From assembly GCF_040183065.1 (NCBI RefSeq), contig NC_091125.1, positions 130,038,621 to 130,102,620 on the forward strand: a DNA stretch of 64,000 nt, written 5' to 3'. The notes under the pieces were generated by a model. It ran no database searches. It saw only the letters and a program-made list of their open reading frames with translations, and had not been told where the DNA came from. A program made the position numbers and the translations under genes. This document shows, one piece after another, positions 56,782 to 64,000 of this stretch. Source of the stretch: Periplaneta americana. Its lineage: Eukaryota > Arthropoda > Insecta > Blattodea > Blattidae. The first letter of the stretch is position 1. Each line of letters opens with the position of its first letter.

Positions 56782-57086
56782 TTTCTCACTTCTCCGCTAC
56801 GGCGTGGTAGGGGCTCGGTAAGAATACGATATACTGTACTCTGTTCACAAAATATAAACCCAACTGAGCAATAGGCCTATCCGGCGAGCACAGTTCACTC
56901 TGACATTACTTACGGTCGAGTTAAACATGGGTATGCTGATATCTGACGTTTTAGAAATTACACCAGAATTGGAGGTAATAATTTTGTGCTGATAAACAAA
57001 TTTATTCATATCCTTTTGTGCTTTAAATCCAATTGACGTAAGTTGAAGTGTGATATATAAGTATCGCATCGTGTGTGTGTATATGC

Positions 57087-57119
<33 letters not shown>

Positions 57120-57915
57120 TATAATATATTGCGTTTTGCGAATATCACAAGGAAATGTCGTTAGTAGATTTGAGAGTTTTTTTTTTCATTTAATTTTTTG
57201 TATTCCGTGGATCTTACATCAGCAATGAAGCTTTAAGATGTGGAACAAGTTAAGAGTTACGTAATTTCTTGGCTAGATGAAGTGAGACTCAAATTTCGTC
57301 ATAACTACTCTTATGATAGTGTGAGATAACTAGTACGAAAGCATATAGCCGAAGTTCTATAACCATTCGAAATCGGATTAATGTTCATTGTAAATGTTTT
57401 TACAGGAAACTGTTTTAAAAAATTATATACTTAAGTTAAGATATTTCTTCATGCGTCATCCTGTATTTTTATACCTTAGGGGAGAGTTTCTTAATATAAT
57501 ATAAGCATAACCGTTTCCTATTTTAAACAGAACCTGTAACAATATGATGCCATTAGTCTCAATTTCGAATCTTATATATAAATTATTTCCTTGATTCTTG
57601 TAGAGTGGTACGTTATAGAATGTCCCAAACTTTTTCTTTAAACGCCATATCACTGTCTAAGTTGCAGCTCCAGTTTATTTGACAATCTGTTATTTGGAAC
57701 TGTTACTTAGAACCTGGTATCTCAGGTAACCGGAACAAATGAAATCGTTCCAGAAAAGGACAATTTTTTCCCCATCTACATTTGCAAGTATGGAGAAAAA
57801 TTGCCTATCAAAACAGAGTGCTAGTATAGGGCTATATTGTAGTAACTTACTCTTTCTGGGGGTGCTAGAGAGTTTTTATATAAAAAAATCAATATGTATC
57901 TTTGTTCTGGCAATA

Positions 57916-57918
<3 letters not shown>
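56782..57918. other. No gene recognised; interrupted (AT)n near 57080-57125
   Basis: AT-rich. One TAGGCCTA octamer (56872-56879). Small frames are not recognised. Confidence 0.45.
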
Positions 57919-57961
<43 letters not shown>

Positions 57962-57977
57962 GTTATTGTTATTATTA

Positions 57978-58031
<54 letters not shown>
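57919..58031 (+). repeat. (ATT)n microsatellite with GTT interruptions
   Basis: About 38 trinucleotide units. The poly-Asn, poly-Tyr and poly-Leu frames crossing it are artefacts. Confidence 0.95.
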
Positions 58032-58034
<3 letters not shown>

Positions 58035-58544
58035 TTATGTATCACCGGGGAAATCCTCTGGCTATTTACAAGTGGAAGTCGTCGGCTAAAATGCAACCGA
58101 GAATAAAAATGCGATCCTCTTGAATATGAACAGTAGTCACGAACGCTACCACCGACCCACGAAGTAGACTTCTTATTGGTGTGGCATCCACAAACAGAAG
58201 GGGACAGAAATAGGACCCAGCCAAATGAAACGTGGGACGACAATGTTGGTTTGTTCACTCCGCACTCTTCTGACCGACGACGCTGCCAAGTGTGTGACTT
58301 GGTCACTCGTGCAGTCACAGCTGATACAACTGTCTACTGATAGTCTGAATCTGAAATACTCGTTTTATAAGACGATCCTCCACGTCGAGGGCAAGGCCAG
58401 CGATCGTGCCAACTCCTGTTTAAATGTTGTAGAGGCGTGCAAGTCCAAGTATCAGTACACTCGGGTCCCACTAAGTAAAGGCTTAGTCGGCAATTTGCAT
58501 TCTTCCAAATTTAAATCTCTTTGCGTCAGGATTCTGTAGTCGGA
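58032..58544. other. Less AT-rich stretch before the satellite, no gene established
   Basis: The frame 58225-58539 (+, 104 aa) contains GNLHSSKFKSLCVRIL and runs into the satellite border. No family is recognised with confidence. Confidence 0.4.
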
Positions 58545-61500
58545 AACAAATTTGCCTTCGTTGTTGAGTCGGAAACAGAATTTTTTTCCCTGGAGTCGGA
58601 AACAGATTTTTCCCCTGGAGTCGGAAACAGATTTTTCCCCTGGAGTCGGAAACAGATTTTTCCCTTCGAGTCGGAAACAGATTTTTTCCCTTCGAGTCGG
58701 AAACAGATTTTTTTTCCCCTGGAGTCAGAAACAGATTTTTTCCCTGGAGTCGGAAACAGATTTTCCCCTGGAGTCGTAAACCGATTTTTCCCTTCGAGTC
58801 TGAAACAGATTTTCCCCTGGAGTCATAAACCGATTTTTCTCTTCGAGTCGGAAACAGATTTTTCCCATGGAGTTTGAAACCGATTTTTCTCCTCGAGTCG
58901 GAAACAGATTTTGCCCCTCGAGTCGGAAACAGATTTTTTTCCTCGAGTCGGAAACAGATTTTTCCCCTCGAGTCAGAAACAGATTTTTTCCTCGAGTCGG
59001 AAACAGATTCTTCCCCTCGAGTCGGAAACAGATTTTCCCCTGGAGTCGGAAACAGATTTTTCCCCTCGAGTCGGAAACAGATTTTTCCCCTGGAGTCGGA
59101 AACAGATTCTTCCCCTCGAGTCGGAAACAGATTTTTCCCCTGGAGTCGGAAACAGATTCTTCCCCTCGAGTCGGAAACAGATTTTTCCCCTGGAGTCGGA
59201 AAGAGATTTTTCCCCTGGAGTCGGAAAGAGATTTTCCCCTGGAGTCGGAAAGAGATTTTTCCCCTGGAGTCGGAAAGAGATTTTTCCCCTGGAGTCGGAA
59301 AGAGATTTTTCCCCTGGAGTCGGGAAGAGATTTTTCCCCTGGAGTCGGAAAGAGATTTTTCCCCTGGAGTCGGAAAGAGATTTTTCCCCTGGAGTCGGAA
59401 AGAGATTTTTCCCCTGGAGTCGGAAAGAGATTTTTCCCCTGGAGTCGGAAAGAGATTTTTCCCCTGGAGTCGGAAAGAGATTTTTCCCCTGGAGTCGGAA
59501 AGAGATTTTTCCCCTGGAGTCGGAAAGAGATTTTTCCCCTGGAGTCGTAAACCGATTTTTCCCTTCGAGTCTGAAACAGATTTTCCCCTGGAGTCATAAA
59601 CCGATTTTTCTCTTCGAGTCGGAAACAGATTTTTTCCATGGAGTCTGAAACAGATTTTTCCCCTCGAGTCGGAAACAGATTTTTCCCCTCGAGTCGGAAA
59701 CAGATTTTTTCCTCGAGTCGGAAACAGATTTTTTCCCCTCGAGTCAGAAACAGATTTTTTTCCTCGAGTCGGAAACAGATTCTTCCCCTCGAGTCGGAAA
59801 CAGATTTTTCCCCTAGAGTCGGAAACAGATTCTTCCCCTCGAGTCGGAAACAGATTTTTCCCCTGGAGTCGGAAAGAGATTTTTCCCCTGGAGTCGGAAA
59901 GAGATTTTCCCCTGGAGTCGGAAAGAGATTTTTCCCCTGGAGTCGGAAAGAGATTTTTCCCCTGGAGTCGGAAAGAGATTTTTCCCCTGGAGTCGGAAAG
60001 AGATTTTTCCCCTGGAGTCGGGAAGAGATTTTTCCCCTGGAGTCGGAAAGAGATTTTTCCCCTGGAGTCGGAAAGAGATTTTTCCCCTGGAGTCGGAAAG
60101 AGATTTTTCCCCTGGAGTCGGAAAGAGATTTTTCCCCTGGAGTCGGAAAGAGATTTTTCCCCTGGAGTCGGAAAGAGATTTTTCCCCTGGAGTCGGAAAG
60201 AGATTTTTCCCCTGGAGTCGGAAAGAGATTTTTCCCCTGGAGTCGGAAAGAGATTTTTCCCCTGGAGTCGGAAAGAGATTTTTCCCCTGGAGTCGTAAAC
60301 CGATTTTTCCCTTCGAGTCTGAAACAGATTTTCCCCTGGAGTCATAAACCGATTTTTCTCTTCGAGTCGGAAACAGATTTTTTCCATGGAGTCTGAAACA
60401 GATTTTTCCCCTCGAGTCGGAAACAGATTTTTCCCCTCGAGTCGGAAACAGATTTTTTCCTCGAGTCGGAAACAGATTTTTTCCCCTCGAGTCAGAAACA
60501 GATTTTTTTCCTCGAGTCGGAAACAGATTCTTCCCCTCGAGTCGGAAACAGATTTTTCCCCTAGAGTCGGAAACAGATTTTTCCCCTGGAGTCGGAAACA
60601 GATTCTTCCCCTGGAGTCGGAAACAGATTTTTCCCCTGGAGTCGGAAAGAGATTTTTCCCCTGGAGTCGGAAAGAGATTTTTCCCCTGGAGTCGGAAAGA
60701 GATTTTTCCCCTGGAGTCGGAAAGAGATTTTTCCCCTGGAGTCGGAAAGAGATTTTTCCCCTGGAGTCGTAAACCGATTTTTCCCTTCGAGTCTGAAACA
60801 GATTTTCCCCTGGAGTCATAAACCGATTTTTCTCTTCGAGTCGGAAACAGATTTTTTCCATGGAGTCTGAAACAGATTTTTCCCCTCGAGTCGGAAACAG
60901 ATTTTTCCCCTCGAGTCGGAAACAGATTTTTTCCTCGAGTCGGAAACAGATTTTTTCCCCTCGAGTCAGAAACAGATTTTTTTCCTCGAGTCGGAAACAG
61001 ATTCTTCCCCTCGAGTCGGAAACAGATTTTTCCCCTAGAGTCGGAAACAGATTCTTCCCCTCGAGTCGGAAACAGATTTTTCCCCTGGAGTCGGAAAGAG
61101 ATTTTTCCCCTGGAGTCGGAAAGAGATTTTCCCCTGGAGTCGGAAAGAGATTTTTCCCCTGGAGTCGGAAAGAGATTTTTCCCCTGGAGTCGGAAAGAGA
61201 TTTTTCCCCTGGAGTCGGAAAGAGATTTTTCCCCTGGAGTCGGAAAGAGATTTTTCCCCTGGAGTCGGAAAGAGATTTTTCCCCTGGAGTCGGGAAGAGA
61301 TTTTTCCCCTGGAGTCGGAAAGAGATTTTTCCCCTGGAGTCGGAAAGAGATTTTTCCCCTGGAGTCGGAAAGAGATTTTTCCCCTGGAGTCGGAAAGAGA
61401 TTTTTCCCCTGGAGTCGGAAAGAGATTTTTCCCCTGGAGTCGGAAAGAGATTTTTCCCCTGGAGTCGGAAAGAGATTTTTCCCCTGGAGTCGGAAAGAGA

Positions 61501-62190
61501 TTTTTCCCCTGGAGTCGGAAAGAGATTTTTCCCCTGGAGTCGGAAAGAGATTTTTCCCCTGGAGTCGGAAAGAGATTTTTCCCCTGGAGTCGGAAAGAGA
61601 TTTTTCCCCTGGAGTCGGAAAGAGATTTTTCCCCTGGAGTCGGAAAGAGATTTTTCCCCTGGAGTCGGAAAGAGATTTTTCCCCTGGAGTCGTAAACCGA
61701 TTTTTCCCTTCGAGTCTGAAACAGATTTTCCCCTGGAGTCATAAACCGATTTTTCTCTTCGAGTCGGAAACAGATTTTTTCCATGGAGTCTGAAACAGAT
61801 TTTTCCCCTCGAGTCGGAAACAGATTTTTCCCCTCGAGTCGGAAACAGATTTTTTCCTCGAGTCGGAAACAGATTTTTTCCCCTCGAGTCAGAAACAGAT
61901 TTTTTTCCTCGAGTCGGAAACAGATTCTTCCCCTCGAGTCGGAAACAGATTTTTCCCCTAGAGTCGGAAACAGATTTTTCCCCTGGAGTCGGAAACAGAT
62001 TCTTCCCCTGGAGTCGGAAACAGATTTTTCCCCTGGAGTCGGAAAGAGATTTTTCCCCTGGAGTCGGAAAGAGATTTTTCCCCTGGAGTCGGAAAGAGAT
62101 TTTTCCCTTCCTCCTCGAGTCGGAAACAGATTCTTACCCTCGACTCGGAAACAGATTCCCCCCCCCCTCGAGTCGGAAACAGATTTTGAA
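58545..62190 (+). repeat. 25-bp satellite array with higher-order repeats (3.6 kb)
   Basis: About 145 units of consensus gagtcggaaagagattttt then cccctg, with length variants of 24 and 26. Variant units (ggaaacag, gtaaaccg with ttcgag, ctgaaacag, cataaaccg) occur in fixed order and recur as a block. The landmark ccatggagtctgaaac is at 59636, 60384, 60858 and 61781, giving super-periods of 748, 474 and 923 bp (30, 19 and 37 units). Neither strand of the unit contains a stop codon, so all six frames are open by chance, giving frames up to 792 codons. No evidence of coding. Confidence 0.95.
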
Positions 62191-62361
62191 TGGGCCAGCC
62201 CTAACTTTTAACTTACTCTGTTGCTACACCGGAACCCAAGCCTGTCGGCAGTCAGTTACCGGCATAAGTCTTGTCTGCTTTGCCGGTGTCTGCTGTCCGT
62301 CGGTGGTTCCGCGCTCGACCGGCCGAATTCATAATAGCGGCATCTCCAAACTATACTCTGA
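62191..62361. other. Short unique spacer
   Basis: Moderately GC-rich, nothing recognised. Confidence 0.4.
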
Positions 62362-62611
62362 CCCATAATGTCTGACTGGAGAAGTAAACATTGCCGGTAG
62401 AGGAGGAGAGAAGTGTAATTGCTATTCAATATTCAACCAATGGCAGAGGTCTCATTCCACTCTTGTCTTGAAGTTGGATGGTCAGAAGCGCTCTACCCCC
62501 GCCCAACTTCAAGACAAGCGTGGAATGAGACCTCTGTCATTGGTTGAATAGCAACTATATTTCTCTCCTCCTCTGCCGGCAATGTTTACTCCTCCTGTCA
62601 GACATTATGGG
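62362..62611. repeat. Long near-perfect palindrome (arms about 110 bp)
   Basis: The left arm starts CCCATAATGTCTGACTGGAG and the right arm ends with its inverse. The arms share gtaaacattgccgg, aggaggagagaa, ctattcaacc and gaggtctcattccac. The loop is about 20 bp. The left arm has a 7-bp extra piece (caatatt). Its shape suggests a fold-back MITE. Confidence 0.88.
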
Positions 62612-63262
62612 ACGAAGTGGCCTTTAGAGGTGTGATGGGACATAAGCCTGAACCGCTGTGGTGACTATGTGAAAAAATAGTCTAAGGTACTTAGAACACT
62701 GCCTGTACTTTGATTTCCTTGTATGCTTATTATTGTTGCTGAAAGAAATAGGGGCAGGGATTTTTCGATTCGCAGCACTTTTTTTTCCATTTTGTCTAAG
62801 TTTAAGAAGGTTCAAAACTGCTGGCATGGACGATACTTTCGACTTAAATTTATAGAGGAACGAGCTCATATTGGTAGGAAGAAAAGAAGACTCCCTCGAA
62901 AATATTAGAAGGAATGAGGGACTAAATTTGACAGCAGGGTATGGTTTCTGTGCTAATACAAATAGAAGAAGTAATAGATGTTAGCTGTTCATGATCTTCA
63001 CATGTTTTACTATCACATGTTCAATAAACGTCAAAGATCAATTGTGGTTCACCCAACTTCAATACTTTTAATTGTACTGTCTTTATTAAGTTTATTTATA
63101 TTTCTATATTTATGTATTGTGTGGTGCATGCGAAGTACTGAACACGTGGTCTGACGTCAGACCAAGCATGGATAATTATCGGGTTAAAGGCTCTAACGCT
63201 TGAACAATAGAACGGCTCAAGTGAAATATCACATTGCAAGGTGAAGTTCGGATGCTTTGTGA
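62612..63262. other. No gene recognised upstream of the tRNA
   Basis: Overlapping short frames at 62624-62908 on both strands are not recognised. Confidence 0.45.
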
Positions 63263-63335
63263 GCCCGGATAGCTCAGTCGGTAGAGCATTAGGCTTTTAA
63301 CCTAAGGGTCCAGGGTTCAAGTCCCTGTCCGGGCG
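63263..63335 (+). tRNA. tRNA-Lys-UUU: tRNA-Lys (anticodon UUU)
   Basis: A complete cloverleaf of 73 bases without CCA. Acceptor GCCCGGA/TCCGGGC has all 7 pairs, D arm GCTC-AGTCGGTA-GAGC, anticodon arm TTAGG-CTTTTAA-CCTAA with anticodon TTT, variable loop GGGTC, T arm CAGGG-TTCAAGT-CCCTG, and discriminator G. The A box (TAGCTCAGTCGG) and B box (GGTTCAAGTCC) are intact and there is no intron. Unlike the SINE heads in the window, every stem is perfectly paired, so it is probably functional. Confidence 0.97.
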
Positions 63336-63340
63336 TTGTC

Positions 63341-63345
63341 TTTTT
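63341..63345 (+). terminator. Pol III terminator of tRNA-Lys
   Basis: A TTTTT run five bases after the mature 3' end, the usual stop signal for RNA polymerase III. Confidence 0.85.
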
Positions 63346-64000
63346 ATGTTTTATTAAATTAGGAACAGTTAACTATGGAAATAAGTTAATATTGCAAACA
63401 GACGTAAACTGATGTCGATCTTCGAATGTTAATTTATGATATAAATTTGCATTACTTAAAAAAAGTTGAATGATTTCACTCTCAATGACATGATAATCTA
63501 AAGTGTTACGAGTTAAGAAACTTACAACCAGATAAGGATAGGTAGCAATTTTAAATATATTTAGTGTAAATACTAAGGACCGATTTCACCAAACTTTGTC
63601 ACGTAAAGTGTCCTTAATTGACAGTTAAAGGAACAATGCATTTCACCAACACGAATTGAGCTTTAAGCTCTCATTAAACTGCATTTAAGTTAATTGATCG
63701 ATATTTGATCTTCGAAATAATTCATCATGCATTAATGATAATTTTCATCATGGCGACGATAATGATTGATTTTATATTTAATGTTTTATGTTAATAAAAC
63801 GCGGTTTCTTGAATCACCGATACTGCTTTGTTTCCGTAACCAGCGAGTGAGAACGCATTCGACGGTAGCGAAAGTTGTCTCCGGATAGGAGATAATTTGT
63901 TCAACTGGTATTTCATGTGAATCATTCCTGAATAGATTTACATGTAGGTACTGAATATGAATAAAATCCTTTCAGTAGCTTTGAAAAGTCGCTGTACACA
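63346..64000. other. No gene recognised
   Basis: The segment at 63577 (taaggaccgatttcaccaaa) looks like the end of a TIR element, but no partner end is visible before the window stops. Confidence 0.35.

Noticed and set aside
57821..58318. 165-codon poly-Asn frame (minus) and poly-Tyr/poly-Leu frames (plus)
   Set aside because: Created by the (ATT)n microsatellite; no conserved part.
58483..60861. A 792-codon open frame on the minus strand, and several 200-300-codon frames on both strands
   Set aside because: They lie in the 25-bp satellite whose unit lacks stop codons on both strands, so all six frames stay open. No domain, start context or splice sites support a gene.
58545..62190. CRISPR-like appearance of regular 25-bp repeats
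   Set aside because: The units are directly tandem without unique spacers and the DNA is eukaryotic.
53600..64000. Third exon of the SLC7 transporter
   Set aside because: I looked for the TM6 region (typically SG.WAY.GWN..N...EE) on the plus strand and found nothing convincing; the intron probably extends past the window.

Overview
The window looks like nuclear DNA of a hemimetabolous insect. The evidence is an insect-type SLC7 transporter gene split by a very long intron, several tRNA-derived SINE families, non-LTR retrotransposons, a Penelope-like element, many hAT, PIF/Harbinger-like and other MITEs, and abundant microsatellites. The RT proteins and the SINE with the gaaaccaggtggcccgggtt head resemble, from memory, the dominant repeats of cockroach genomes (Periplaneta type). 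That species assignment is inference, not proof.

The one clear host protein gene is on the + strand. Exon 1 (10282-10756) holds the start codon and transmembrane segments 1-3 of a heteromeric amino-acid transporter light chain (SLC7/LAT family). Exon 2 (53467-53592) continues the protein in phase. The 42.7-kb intron between them, and the flanks, are filled with mobile DNA. No third exon is recognised before the window ends. The only other host-type gene is a complete tRNA-Lys(UUU) at 63263-63335.

Layout. 0-5 kb: SINEs and two opposed copies of one LINE, the longer keeping intact RT catalytic motifs. 5.9-9.9 kb: a decayed family of similar units, two MITE insertions and a retroposon. 10.2 kb: transporter exon 1. 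11-35 kb: SINEs, terminal-inverted-repeat (TIR) elements, a hAT element with transposase remnant, a multicopy pseudogene and a GACT-rich minisatellite. 35.5-37.1 kb: a Penelope-like element split by a MITE next to its YVDD motif. 38.4-38.8 kb: a hAT transposase relic. 41-43 kb: a four-layer nest of insertions. 45.7-46.6 kb: a 5'-truncated LINE with its target duplication. 49.4-51.4 kb: a 2-kb polypyrimidine tract built on a 19-bp repeat. 53.5 kb: exon 2. 53.6-56.8 kb: a THAP relic and a TIR element with a 6-bp duplication. 58.5-62.2 kb: a 25-bp satellite with higher-order structure. 62.4 kb: a long palindrome. 63.3 kb: tRNA-Lys.

The most unusual signal is the palindromic octamer TAGGCCTA. By eye it occurs 15 times. 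In two repeat copies that can be aligned to sister copies it appears as a precise 6-bp insertion at a TA dinucleotide (TA to TA-GGCC-TA). A second signal is a stem-forming 3' tail shared by two otherwise different SINE families.
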